Source: Gammaproteobacteria bacterium (GTDB taxonomy: Bacteria > Pseudomonadota > Gammaproteobacteria > Burkholderiales > Rhodocyclaceae). From it: a DNA stretch of 64,000 bases. The stretch is from NCBI GenBank assembly GCA_018828385.1, contig JAHJVE010000012.1, forward strand, positions 87,348-151,347. Reading direction: 5' to 3'. Every line of letters starts with the position of its first letter. The first letter of the stretch is position 1. The notes under the pieces were generated by a model. That model saw nothing but the letters and a program-made list of their open reading frames with translations. It searched no databases and was not told where the DNA came from. A program made the position numbers and the translations under genes. This document shows, piece after piece, positions 26,369-34,410 of this stretch.

Positions 26369-27217
26369 ATGCAGGAATCTCCTCAACAAGCGATTGAACG
26401 CTACCTTCGCAGCGGCGACCACGATGCACACTTCCGGCCATGGCCGGGAGACAACTACGTTGCCCAGGCCCAGTACGGGAGTGTCGCGCTGCGCCAAGCA
26501 CTGATCTCGGCGGTCCGCCATCGAACGGCGCACGCCGAACTCCCTGCAGCCCCGCCCGAACAGGATGTCGTTGCCTTCACCCGCGGCAAAGTGGCCCCCA
26601 TGGTGCGGGGATTGTTCCCGGTCCACGAACAGGAGTCCGTCCTCGACGTGCTCGGCCACTCGGTCGTCTTCCTCACGCCGGCCACGATCGATGCGGTGCT
26701 CGAGCACACACCATGGCTCAGTACCGCCTGGGATCTGGCGAACCTCTATCTCGCCGGCGTCGGCGCGGAACTTCTTGCTGACGACGCGCCCAACCTTCTT
26801 GGCCTCAGCGAAGGGACGACCTGCTACCTGTCGGCCGAATACTTCGGGGCGCCGGGCCGCTTCGATGACTTCCTGGTCCATGAGGCAGCCCATATCTTTC
26901 ACAACTGCAAGCGTCGCACGATCGGATTGCGCGAGACCCGGCGGCGTGAGTGGCTGCTGGAAATCGAGTTCGCCAAGCGCGAGACCTTCGCTTATGCCTG
27001 CGAGACCTACGGCCGTATTCACGATCTCGGCCAAGGACTGCGGGCCCGGCAGACATTGCTCGCGGAATACGCGCAGGGACCGATGCCGGCGGACGACAGA
27101 TTGGATGCGGAAGAATACCTCGACATCCTGCACGAAGCGGTCGCTGCCCGGAACGGCTGGAAACGCATCCTGGCACGGTGCGCGCCGCCCCAGGGTAGGC
27201 AGAGCGGCGGGGCATAA
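26369..27217 (+). CDS. Putative zinc metalloprotein with HExxH motif
   Basis: 282 residues, not recognised as a named family. 'FLVHEAAHIFHNCKRR' near residue 170 is a canonical HExxH zinc-binding motif. A possible third ligand is the Glu in 'KRETFAYACETY' about 30 residues later, as in gluzincins. There is no signal peptide or membrane segment, so the protein would be cytoplasmic. It directly follows the broken RES toxin and may be cargo acquired at the truncation point. Protease activity is inferred from the motif only. Confidence 0.6.
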   Translation: MQESPQQAIERYLRSGDHDAHFRPWPGDNYVAQAQYGSVALRQALISAVRHRTAHAELPAAPPEQDVVAFTRGKVAPMVRGLFPVHEQESVLDVLGHSVVFLTPATIDAVLEHTPWLSTAWDLANLYLAGVGAELLADDAPNLLGLSEGTTCYLSAEYFGAPGRFDDFLVHEAAHIFHNCKRRTIGLRETRRREWLLEIEFAKRETFAYACETYGRIHDLGQGLRARQTLLAEYAQGPMPADDRLDAEEYLDILHEAVAARNGWKRILARCAPPQGRQSGGA

Positions 27218-27369
27218 CCTTGACGCGCCCGATCTTCCTTCAGTTTCTCTTCCAGATAGTAGCCCATCGCCCGCTCGGTCTCGCTGTAAGGCGAACAGGA
27301 GTCTTACCGCCGGGCTTGAATCACGGCAGTATCGCGTATAACATATAAACGTGTGATAAGGAGAGCGCC

Positions 27370-27606
27370 ATGCATTTCAATATCTACCTCGACGACGAGA
27401 CCGGGAAGCAACTAACGGAGGCTGCGCGGCGAGCCGGCGAGAACCGCAATGCCGTCATCCGGCAGGCCGTGCACGAGTGGCTTACCCGTCGCGGCAAGCC
27501 GCAATGGCCGCAAGCGGTGCTTGCCTTCACCGGAGAGCCCGACATGCCGGCATTCGAAGCCGGCCGTGCGCATTTAGCACCGGCCAAGGCTGATCCCTTG
27601 GCATGA
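27370..27606 (+). CDS. Ribbon-helix-helix antitoxin, VapB-like
   Basis: 78 residues. The N-terminus 'MHFNIYLDDETGKQLTEAARRAGENRNAVIRQAVHEWL' is a typical RHH DNA-binding fold (beta strand then two helices). The C-terminal tail would cover the toxin. It overlaps the PIN gene by four bases. An AT-rich stretch with TATAAC-like boxes just upstream (27333-27355) is probably the autoregulated promoter. Confidence 0.85.
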   Translation: MHFNIYLDDETGKQLTEAARRAGENRNAVIRQAVHEWLTRRGKPQWPQAVLAFTGEPDMPAFEAGRAHLAPAKADPLA

Positions 27607-28016
27607 AGTACTTGCTCGATACTTGCACGGTGAGCGACTTCGTCAAAGGGGAGGCAGGTGTGCTGAACACGATTAAGCGCATCTCGCCCGACCAAATCGC
27701 AATTTCGGTCGTGACTCGCATGGAGATCGAGTATGGGCTGCTGCTCAACCCCCAACGCGCCAAGAAACTGGAACCGATTCTGGATGCCTTTATTTCATCG
27801 ATCGCCGTGTTGCCCTTCGACGATGCCGATGCGAAAGCGGCTGCGGCGATCCGGGCGGTGCTGCACCAGGAAGGGCGACCTATCGGTCCCTATGATTGCC
27901 AAATTGCCGGCTGCGGGTTGGCCCGCGGATTGGTGGTCGTAACCTCGAACGAAACGGAGTTTCGACGCGTCGGCGGGCTGCGTGTTGAAAACTGGCGGGG
28001 GGTGGGGGCGGGCTGA
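27603..28016 (+). CDS. PIN-domain ribonuclease toxin, VapC-like
   Basis: 137 residues with the PIN acidic residues: Asp in 'LLDTCTVSDF', Glu in 'TRMEIEYGL', Asp in 'IGPYDCQIAG' and the terminal 'TSNETEFRRV'. VapC toxins cut tRNA or rRNA in a site-specific way; this target is unknown. It forms an operon with the RHH antitoxin and converges on the integrase at 28058. Confidence 0.88.
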   Translation: MKYLLDTCTVSDFVKGEAGVLNTIKRISPDQIAISVVTRMEIEYGLLLNPQRAKKLEPILDAFISSIAVLPFDDADAKAAAAIRAVLHQEGRPIGPYDCQIAGCGLARGLVVVTSNETEFRRVGGLRVENWRGVGAG

Positions 28017-28057
28017 GGTTCTTTTCCTGCCCCCAATGCTCTGGCCGGCGAAGCCGT

Positions 28058-29245
28058 TTACGCAGGGGGCAGCCCAGGCGCGTCCCTGTCGTTCGGCGCC
28101 GTCTCCGGCTGGATCTGACGCCGGATTGGGCCACAATACGCGCCAGCGGCGCGAGTGCGAGCATGCCCGGCTAGTTCCGATACCGCCTGTCGGGCCGCCC
28201 TGTCCACATCTGGCGGCAGGGGGCCGCCGCCTCGGACCGGCGGTGCTTCACCTGCCTGGCTACTATAGAACTGAATCAGCACTTCGTGGCGCAGCCCATG
28301 GCCCGTCACTCGCAGCCCCCGCTCCGTGATGCCGAACTTCGCCAGCACATAGTCGAAGCGCCGCAGATTCTGCTTCAGGGTATGGGCCGGGTCGCCCATG
28401 TGGGCGTCCCGGCTTGCCACCACGCCTTGCGCGAATTCGACGGCGGCCAGCCGATTGGGACTGTCCAGCGGGATGTGGCGGACGCGGCCGCCCTTGCCCT
28501 TGATGCGCACATACCGATCCGCCGCCTTCTTCTCCAGCGGCTTTCCTGTTTCCTCGAACGGCACGATGCTCTCGAAGGGGCGGAACTGGACCGACTCCTT
28601 TCGCCGCAAGCCCATTGCCTGGATCAGGCGCAACGAAGCGCCGACGTAGCGATCGAACTGACCTACCTTCGCCACCAGGGCATCGATGTCGATGCCCTGG
28701 GCTGCCCACCCTTTGTCGCGCTGGGCGGACTCTTGGCGCTGGTACTCCTCCAGGCTCAGGCCGTAGTGGCTCGGCTTGCGCACGAAGCCGTGCTTGCCCA
28801 TCCACATGGCCAGCCCCCGCAGGAAGCTCAGGTAGGTCTGGATCGTCGCAGGCGCCAGATGCGCCTGCTGCCAGACCTGCACCATCGCGTGGATGTGCTT
28901 CTGGCCGAGGTTGCGCGGGTCCGGCACCGTCTTGAACCCGGCCTTGATCTTCAGGTCGCGGAAGAAGCGCCGCAGAAACTGCGCGCGTTCCTGACGCGTC
29001 TTGTGCGAGACGGTTTTCTCCAGCGCCGTATGCTGGGTGTTGAAGAGTTTGATCAGGACCTCCAGCACCTTGAGCGGTGGCGCCTTGCCCGGCTGGTAGC
29101 GGGCCAGGATTTCCTTGGGTGTCTTGCCCGCCCAACCCTGGGGGCGAACGGGCTGCTGCTGGCTCGAGCGACCGGGGCTGGCAGGTTCCTGCAGCCGGCG
29201 GCGAGATATACGGCGAACGGTGTTGCTGGGGATTGCATTCGACAT
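28058..29245 (-). CDS. Internal tyrosine recombinase ('integrase domain-containing' type)
   Basis: 395 residues from the ATG at 29245 (ribosome site 'aaggag'). The N-terminal SAM-like core-binding domain includes 'ILARYQPGKAPPLKVLEVLIKLFNTQHTA', a helical region covers 'TIQTYLSFLRGLAMWMGK', and the catalytic part has Arg in 'MGLRRKESVQF', 'HGLRHEVLIQFY' and a terminal 'HARTRAAGAYCG' Tyr. It differs from the P4-type integrase at the element's end. Proteins of this family are found inside integrative elements without an att site next to them; the role is uncertain. Confidence 0.82.
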   Translation of the reverse strand: MSNAIPSNTVRRISRRRLQEPASPGRSSQQQPVRPQGWAGKTPKEILARYQPGKAPPLKVLEVLIKLFNTQHTALEKTVSHKTRQERAQFLRRFFRDLKIKAGFKTVPDPRNLGQKHIHAMVQVWQQAHLAPATIQTYLSFLRGLAMWMGKHGFVRKPSHYGLSLEEYQRQESAQRDKGWAAQGIDIDALVAKVGQFDRYVGASLRLIQAMGLRRKESVQFRPFESIVPFEETGKPLEKKAADRYVRIKGKGGRVRHIPLDSPNRLAAVEFAQGVVASRDAHMGDPAHTLKQNLRRFDYVLAKFGITERGLRVTGHGLRHEVLIQFYSSQAGEAPPVRGGGPLPPDVDRAARQAVSELAGHARTRAAGAYCGPIRRQIQPETAPNDRDAPGLPPA

Positions 29246-29300
29246 GGTCAGAGCTCCTTGGTCGGAGGCCAGCCGCCCGAACGGCAAGCCGATGTTGGCG
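29246..29300 (-). promoter_or_regulatory. Leader of the internal integrase
   Basis: On the minus strand, CCUCC can pair with GGAG of the ribosome site across a 6-base loop, after a GCCGUUCGGGCGGC hairpin. This is weak evidence that it belongs to the same leader group. radC RNAs are known upstream of integrases. Confidence 0.35.
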
Positions 29301-30444
29301 ATGAAAGTGGAATCCAGGGCAGCCCCCGGCGGGACGGATTCCGTTGCCCGCGCCGGTCAGTGGTCAAGAACTTCGGCACCGCGCGCGACCACGGCGTCGC
29401 GGCACCTACCCAGGGGGTTCGTCGGCCAGCGCGTCTGCGCTCGCCAACTCGGTCGGTCTTAAAAACGAAACGGGTTGATCCGGCCCATCCGTGCATTTCT
29501 GCAGCCATGGGGGTGGTGATGCCGGCCGGCCTCTGGGGCATAGCGGGACATCGGCGGCGAGGTCAGGCCTCGCGCCGTCTGGTGGATCGGTTCTGGAGTC
29601 GTAGCGCCATCCACTCGCATGGGTCCGCCCCTGACCGAAAGTCCAGGGCAGTGTCGAGTTTGTGAGCGAAGGCGCGCGGGGAGCCCAAGCGGGCAAACAC
29701 AACCGCGCGCTGCGTGGAACGCGTGCTCAAAGGATGGCGGGAACAGGGGCACGGCATCGGGTGCCGGCCGAGTGCTCTGTGGGCCGTGGTGCGCCTCAGG
29801 GAACGCCCAGCGATGAACGCTGGCCAAGCCAGGGACATGCACTACGAGAAAGACCTCGGGACCGCCGCCTCAAGGGCGACGGCATTGCCGGTTCGAGACT
29901 GGCGCTTCAAGGGCAGGTAACGACTGCGACGCCTTTTGCTCCGCGATGGAGCGGGGCCAGGATGGCCCTCGGGAAACCGTAGTTGACGCCAAGCGGGTAG
30001 GGCGGTCAAGCGGGCGGCTCGAAAGCGCGGCGAATTGCGGAGGATTGCGGGTGGCACTTGCGCGCCCGGGAGAGTGCGGTAAGGCGCATTTATTGTCGCA
30101 AAGCGGCGAGCAACGAGGCGGCGGGCGGCCTTGACGGGGGAAATCTCTGCCTCTGGTCCGTGGCGGGCCAACCCAGCGCAGTTTTCTTGTGACCTGTGCA
30201 CCGATGGCGCATCCAGCGAACGGGGTTGATGCCCGCCATTTGAATGAGAGCGTAGTGACACACACGCAGCCCCGCCGGGGGATGACGCTTTCAAGTGTCA
30301 GCGAGATGTTCATGCATCGCCGGTTCGCTGACAGCGGGCCGTACCCGATGCCGAAATCGGCCTCTTTCAGTGGGGATTCCGTGTGGCGGGATCAGATCGC
30401 CCTGTCGATGCTGATCGACCTGAAACCTACCTCGGAGTCTTGCT
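29301..30444. other. 1.1-kb stretch without a convincing gene
   Basis: It holds only element copy 4 (29912-29953) that I can name. Several overlapping frames of 60-150 codons exist on both strands, none with a ribosome site, conserved motif or typical composition. It probably contains the promoters for the ParM operon (right) and the integrase transcript (left), possibly also a centromere-like site for ParM. Confidence 0.4.
29912..29953 (-). ncRNA. Two-hairpin repeated element, copy 4
   Basis: Minus strand: GCTCC-atcgc-GGAGC, a short AAAAGG linker, then CGUCGCAG-UCGUUAC-CUGC. It lies about 610 bases upstream of the internal integrase leader. Confidence 0.5.
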
Positions 30445-31488
30445 ATGGAATTGATCGTCAGAGCGGTGGATGTCGGATCGGGCAACACCAAATTCGTCAC
30501 GGCCGCGGCCGGTACCGACATCCGCTGCGCCAGTTTCCCGTCCGTTGCCTATCCGTCGAGCGACGACTCGCCGTCGTGGCCGGCCAGTGAACGCAAGAAG
30601 ACCGTGTGCATCCCCATCGGCCCGCTGTTCTACGAGGTCGGGCCGGACGTGAGCCTCGCCGCCGACACCTTCCGCGCCAAACAACTGCACGACGAATATA
30701 CCGAGACGCCCGAGTACATGGCGCTGCTCAGGGGAGCGCTCTCCATGATGAAGATGAGCCACATCGACCTCCTCGTGGTGGGGCTGCCGGTGGCGCTCTT
30801 CGCGGTCAAGAAAGTGGCGCTGGAGAAAGCCATGATCGGCCGGCACGACATCGGCGGCGGCAAGGCCGTGACTGTGGGCAAAGCCCTGGCCGTGCCCCAG
30901 CCGCAGGGGGCGCTGGTGCACTACGCTTCCGAGCACCAGAAGATGGCGATCATCGGCAATGAGCAGAGCCTCATCATCGATCCAGGCTCGCGCACCTTCG
31001 ACTGGCTAGTGGCGCGGGGGATGCGTTTCGTGCAGAAGCAGAGCTACTCCTTCAACCGCGGCATGTCGGACGTACTGCGCCTGCTGGCGGCCGAGATCAC
31101 CAAGGATATCGGCTCGCCGTACCGGGACTACGACGCCATCGACCTGGCACTGCGCACGGGCAAGCAGCCGATGATCTTTCAGAAGCCGTACGACATGAAG
31201 CGCCTGCTGCCCCTGGCCGAGACCGTCGCCGAGCAGGCCGTGTCGACGATGAAGGAGTGGATCGAGGCGCCGCATAGCCTGCAGAACATCATTCTGGTCG
31301 GCGGTGGGGCGTTTCTGTTCCGCAAGGCGGTCAAGGCAGCATTCCCGAAGCACCGCATCCACGAGGTTAAGGATCCGATGTTCGCCAATGTGCGGGGGTT
31401 TCAACTGGCTGGACAGAACTACGCACGCAGTTCAATGGCAGCCACCGGGAAGGAGCGCGCCCAGGGCGTGTCGGGAGAGATTGAATGA
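30445..31488 (+). CDS. ParM/StbA-like actin-family ATPase
   Basis: 347 residues. The actin-fold nucleotide motifs are visible: phosphate 1 'AVDVGSGNTKF' at residue 7, phosphate 2 'IIDPGSRTFDWLV' near 173, and adenosine 'IILVGGGAFLF' near 282. Plasmid ParM proteins form filaments that push DNA copies apart. Here it may aid stability of the excised, replicating element. It overlaps the following small gene by four bases. Confidence 0.85.
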   Translation: MELIVRAVDVGSGNTKFVTAAAGTDIRCASFPSVAYPSSDDSPSWPASERKKTVCIPIGPLFYEVGPDVSLAADTFRAKQLHDEYTETPEYMALLRGALSMMKMSHIDLLVVGLPVALFAVKKVALEKAMIGRHDIGGGKAVTVGKALAVPQPQGALVHYASEHQKMAIIGNEQSLIIDPGSRTFDWLVARGMRFVQKQSYSFNRGMSDVLRLLAAEITKDIGSPYRDYDAIDLALRTGKQPMIFQKPYDMKRLLPLAETVAEQAVSTMKEWIEAPHSLQNIILVGGGAFLFRKAVKAAFPKHRIHEVKDPMFANVRGFQLAGQNYARSSMAATGKERAQGVSGEIE

Positions 31489-31763
31489 GCACCGATCATG
31501 TGAAGGATCCCAAGCCCATTCGTCTCGTCTTCGAACTGGCACGGGCCGACCATCCGCGCCTGTATGACGAGTTGATCCAGTTTCACAAGGGTACCAAGCG
31601 GGTCAATCGCCTGCGAGTCCTGGCTTACGACGGCTTGCTGGTCCAGAGCGGTGTCTTCGCCGGGATGGGACGTGGCTCGCCTCATCTGCCTTCCGCAAGT
31701 AGCGCGCAGGAGGGCAGTGGCGACATCACCAACGACCTCTTCGCGCCAGCGATCGACGCGTGA
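31485..31763 (+). CDS. Probable partner of the ParM-like protein
   Basis: 92 residues, coupled to the ParM-like gene by ATGA. 'IRLVFELARADHPRLYDELIQFHKGTKRVNRLRVLAYDGLL' could form an RHH-like DNA-binding N-terminus, as in ParR/StbB adaptors; the rest is low complexity. Assignment rests on position and size. Confidence 0.6.
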   Translation: MSTDHVKDPKPIRLVFELARADHPRLYDELIQFHKGTKRVNRLRVLAYDGLLVQSGVFAGMGRGSPHLPSASSAQEGSGDITNDLFAPAIDA

Positions 31764-31770
31764 GCCGGTC

Positions 31771-32244
31771 ATGAGCAAGCGATCGCGCCGGCCGGTGAGC
31801 GGCCGGATGGTCAGTGCTTCGGACCTGGCCCAGATGGGCCGGTGCGAGAGATTGGTGGTGTTCGAACATCTCCATGGACGCCGGGGCACTGCTCGGCAGC
31901 GGCATGCTCGTGCACGCGGGCTGGTCGAGCATGAGCAGTTCTATCGGGAAGGCCTGGCGGCTTCCACGCAAGCTGATCGGAAGGGGCGCTGTTTCATCGC
32001 CACCTGCGTGTTCGGCGATGCTTGGCAGACGGAGGTGCTGCGCCGGTTCAGGGACGAGGCACTGCGACCCAGCGCTTGGGGACGCCGGGTGATCCGCCTC
32101 TACTATCGGGGGGCGCCCGGCATCTGCGTCATCCTTCGCCGATGGCCACAAATGCAAACTCTTGTGCGCATGGTCTTGGGGGTGATAGCGACGGGGCTTC
32201 GCTGGTGGTCAGACTTGCGTCGAGGTGGCAAGTGTCGGCGCTAG
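31771..32244 (+). CDS. Cas4-like N-terminal half with CFI-box domain
   Basis: 157 residues from the ATG at 31771. Residues 13-60 ('MVSASDLAQMGRCERLVVFEH' ... 'RGLVEHEQFYREG') resemble the N-terminus of Cas4-type nucleases: the single Cys that ligates the iron-sulfur cluster and the catalytic-site His. They are followed by 'CFIATCVFG' and 'LRRFRDEALRPS', a CFI-box segment, and hydrophobic C-terminal helices. The ExK catalytic part is absent and appears in the next gene, which overlaps by 13 bases. The two proteins probably work together. Confidence 0.6.
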   Translation: MSKRSRRPVSGRMVSASDLAQMGRCERLVVFEHLHGRRGTARQRHARARGLVEHEQFYREGLAASTQADRKGRCFIATCVFGDAWQTEVLRRFRDEALRPSAWGRRVIRLYYRGAPGICVILRRWPQMQTLVRMVLGVIATGLRWWSDLRRGGKCRR

Positions 32245-32786
32245 CGTGGGGCGTCGGTTGCGTCGTTGCCGTCATAGGCTTCGCGCTGGTCATGGCGCGG
32301 CGGCGATCACTTGAGAGCCATGCCACACGGACGGAGCGGGCCTCACGACCGGCGGCGCTGCGGGATGCCGAGTTGGTCTACATGGAAAGGCTGTTCCGGG
32401 TCTCCACGCCCGTCGGACTGATGGCGAAACTTGACCGGGCATACCGGTTGCCCTCCGGTGTGATCGTGTTGGTGGAGTTCAAGACGCGCTGGAGCAACCA
32501 GCCGTGCCTGTCGGATGTGATCCAGTTGTCCGCCCAGCGGATGGCGGTGATGGGGCAGACGGGGCAGGCCGTGGCATCCCACGCGTATGTAATGGTGAAG
32601 ACTCAGGCTGGGCGGAGTTTGCCGACCGCACATTGTGTCGAACTGATGTCAGACGACCAAGTTATTGCCTTGATCAGGCGCCGGGGTGATCTTCTCGCCG
32701 GGCGCCTCTTGCCTCGACGGCCCTTGTCCCTGCGAACGTGCGATACCTGTTCGTTTCGGGGACGCTGCAGCGGTTTTTCGCATTGA
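32232..32786 (+). CDS. Membrane-anchored PD-(D/E)XK nuclease, Cas4-like C-terminal half
   Basis: 184 residues using the GTG at 32232 (ribosome site 'gagg'). One membrane segment at the N-terminus ('ALAWGVGCVVAVIGFALVMA') precedes a PD-(D/E)XK core: 'LMAKLDRAYRLPSGVIVLVEFKTRW' supplies Asp and ExK, 'SDVIQLSAQRMAVM' the Gln motif. 'CDTCSFRGRC' supplies three cluster cysteines. With the one Cys in the upstream protein this makes the usual four of Cas4. No cas genes or repeats are nearby. The 3' end overlaps the convergent integrase by 138 bases. Confidence 0.7.
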   Translation: MSALAWGVGCVVAVIGFALVMARRRSLESHATRTERASRPAALRDAELVYMERLFRVSTPVGLMAKLDRAYRLPSGVIVLVEFKTRWSNQPCLSDVIQLSAQRMAVMGQTGQAVASHAYVMVKTQAGRSLPTAHCVELMSDDQVIALIRRRGDLLAGRLLPRRPLSLRTCDTCSFRGRCSGFSH

Positions 32787-34085
32787 TCGGCGGTTCTCGT
32801 TAGTCGAATTGGCAGCAGCGTTGTCAGGAAAATCCTTCGTTAGATACGTCAGACGGTTGCCCAGCAACCGCCAAGCCTCTTGCATCTCTGCTTCGTAGGT
32901 GTGCCGCTGATAGATTCTCTTCGTTCTATTTTCCTCGACATGATTCAAGCATCGGTCAGCGACCTCGGGCAATACGCCCAAGCGAGTCATCATGGTGGCA
33001 CCGGTCCTTCGTAAGTCATGTGGCCCCCATTTGCCACCTGGCAACGTCAGTGTCGCAATTAATTTGCAACGCCGCTTCATCGACCCGCTGGGCCGTTGCC
33101 GGTCGCCAAGTTGCTTGGTGATTGTCTTGCTCGAGACCGCTTTCTTGCCATTGCGGCTAGGATAGACCCACGTCCCTTCGCCGTTGAGCTCCTTTACCTT
33201 GCGGAACTGCTTCACGGCAAAATCAGACAGATAGACGTTGTGTGGCTTGCCGTTCTTGGTGTCAGAGATTCGCCATAGGTGGTTGTCGAGATCGACGTCG
33301 GACCACCGCGCGCCCAGCAACTCTCCTATCCGACAAAGGGTCGAGAGGGCAATCCAGACGGCCGCCTTAGTTGTCGGCATCAGTCCCGCGCTCGGTAGCT
33401 GTTGGCAAAGTGCTCCAATTTCCGCTTCGCTCAGTACTCGATCGCGCTCGCCATCCGGTCCGCCGATCTTGACTTTGCGAATGCTGGCCGTGGGGTCCGC
33501 CTCAATGATGTCGCGATCGACGGCAAATCTGAACATTTGCCGCATCAGCGAGAAGACGACCTTTGCCATCCGATTGACGCCGCGGGCGAGGAGCGGGTCA
33601 GTCACCGATGTGATGTTCCCCTTCTTGACGTCTTCCACGGCGAGGGAGCCAAGCTTTGGGAGGACATCCTTTTCGAACATGCGGCGGATTTCCTTCCCAC
33701 CATCCTTGCGGCGCACCAGGTCCACCTCGGCCCATCGCTCGAAAAGATCCTTGACCGTTTGGCGTGCCTGGGCAGCCTCCAGGATCTTGCGCTGTGCTTC
33801 CTGTTCGGCTTGCCGTAGCTTGCGTTGCACCTGGGGGTCGATTTGCTGTTTGATTGACTCCCGCGCCTTGGCGGCTTCACTGCGCGCCGCAGCCAGCGGT
33901 ACCGACTCCAGGCTACCCAGCCCCAGTTTTCTGCGGTTCCCGGCAAATGTATAGACGAGCAGCCAGTCCTTTGCACCCGTTGGGCGCACTCGCAGGAAGA
34001 GCCCGCCACCGTCCGCTAGCAGGTACTCTCGCTCCATGGGCTTGGAGTTCCGGACTTCCTTGTCGCTGAGTTCGTGCAGAGCCAT
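32649..34085 (-). CDS. P4-type tyrosine recombinase, element integrase
   Basis: 478 residues. The N-terminal DUF4102 arm-binding domain is seen in 'LSDKEVRNSKPMEREYLLADGGGLFLRV'. The catalytic domain has Arg in 'LCRIGELLGARW', 'HDLRRTGATMMTRLG', 'LNHVEENRTKRIY' and the nucleophile Tyr in 'IYQRHTY'. A 50-residue disordered tail follows. It lies 187 bases from a tRNA-derived att site, the position expected for the integrase of a tRNA-targeting element. The tail overlaps the nuclease gene on the other strand. Confidence 0.95.
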   Translation of the reverse strand: MALHELSDKEVRNSKPMEREYLLADGGGLFLRVRPTGAKDWLLVYTFAGNRRKLGLGSLESVPLAAARSEAAKARESIKQQIDPQVQRKLRQAEQEAQRKILEAAQARQTVKDLFERWAEVDLVRRKDGGKEIRRMFEKDVLPKLGSLAVEDVKKGNITSVTDPLLARGVNRMAKVVFSLMRQMFRFAVDRDIIEADPTASIRKVKIGGPDGERDRVLSEAEIGALCQQLPSAGLMPTTKAAVWIALSTLCRIGELLGARWSDVDLDNHLWRISDTKNGKPHNVYLSDFAVKQFRKVKELNGEGTWVYPSRNGKKAVSSKTITKQLGDRQRPSGSMKRRCKLIATLTLPGGKWGPHDLRRTGATMMTRLGVLPEVADRCLNHVEENRTKRIYQRHTYEAEMQEAWRLLGNRLTYLTKDFPDNAAANSTNENRRSMRKTAAASPKRTGIARSQGQGPSRQEAPGEKITPAPDQGNNLVV

Positions 34086-34199
34086 TGGACCACCTCGATG
34101 ATGTCAAACGAGTAAAATCGGGGGAACGATTGGGGGAACACTTAGCGTGCGCTTTGATGATATACTATGACACGTCATGAAGTTGTTCAAACTAAATAA

Positions 34200-34213
34200 T
34201 TGTTTGTAAACAA
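34200..34213. promoter_or_regulatory. Palindrome near att, candidate Int/Xis or regulator site
   Basis: TTGTTTGTAAACAA is a perfect 6+2+6 inverted repeat in the AT-rich stretch between the integrase start and the att core. Its role is inferred from position. Confidence 0.35.
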
Positions 34214-34272
34214 CGTGGTGTTTAGCTGGGGTGGGGCGCGATGAGACCGGCTGATACGTCGCTTCACGTTTA

Positions 34273-34316
34273 TGGGGTGCAAGGGGTCGCGAGTTCGAAT
34301 CCCGCCGCCCCGACCA
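34273..34316 (+). repeat. Attachment site: 3' fragment of a proline-type tRNA gene
   Basis: TGGGGTGCAAGGGGTCGCGAG continues into TTCGAATCCCGCCGCCCCGACCA. This is a T-arm, the 3' acceptor strand CGCCCCG, the discriminator A and an encoded CCA. The matching 5' strand CGGGGCG, typical of tRNA-Pro, is not found upstream, so it is not an intact tRNA. This is the right-end att copy; the complete tRNA should lie at the left end of the element outside the window. Confidence 0.85.
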
Positions 34317-34332
34317 AGAGAATCAACGAGTT

Positions 34333-34358
34333 AGGCCAATCTTCGGATTGGCCTTTTT
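34333..34358 (+). terminator. Displaced tRNA terminator
   Basis: AGGCCAATC-TTCG-GATTGGCCT followed by TTTT, a perfect 9-pair stem with a UUCG tetraloop. It directly follows the tRNA fragment and is probably the original terminator of the tRNA-Pro gene, now separated from it by the element. Confidence 0.8.
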
Positions 34359-34410
34359 CGTTTTTTCTTCAATGGTGAGACAGCTATGAGCTACTGGTAT
34401 TGAGGGGCGG

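Noticed and set aside
27019-27267. A minus-strand frame with 'MGYYLEEKLKEDRARQG'
   Set aside because: The start looks protein-like, but the rest overlaps the HExxH gene antisense and no homologue is recognised. At most a small gene remnant.
28003-28033. A GC-rich inverted repeat between vapC and the integrase as a terminator
   Set aside because: The stem is possible, but neither strand has a following T-run, so I do not call it a terminator.
28286-29665. A 459-codon plus-strand ORF
   Set aside because: Antisense of the internal integrase and its leader; no motif or ribosome site.
31771-32786. Cas4-like proteins as a sign of a CRISPR system
   Set aside because: No repeat-spacer array or other cas gene is present anywhere in the window. 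Stand-alone Cas4-like nucleases are common in mobile elements.
34273-34316. An intact tRNA gene
   Set aside because: Only the T-arm and 3' acceptor strand are present; the D-arm and 5' strand are missing upstream.
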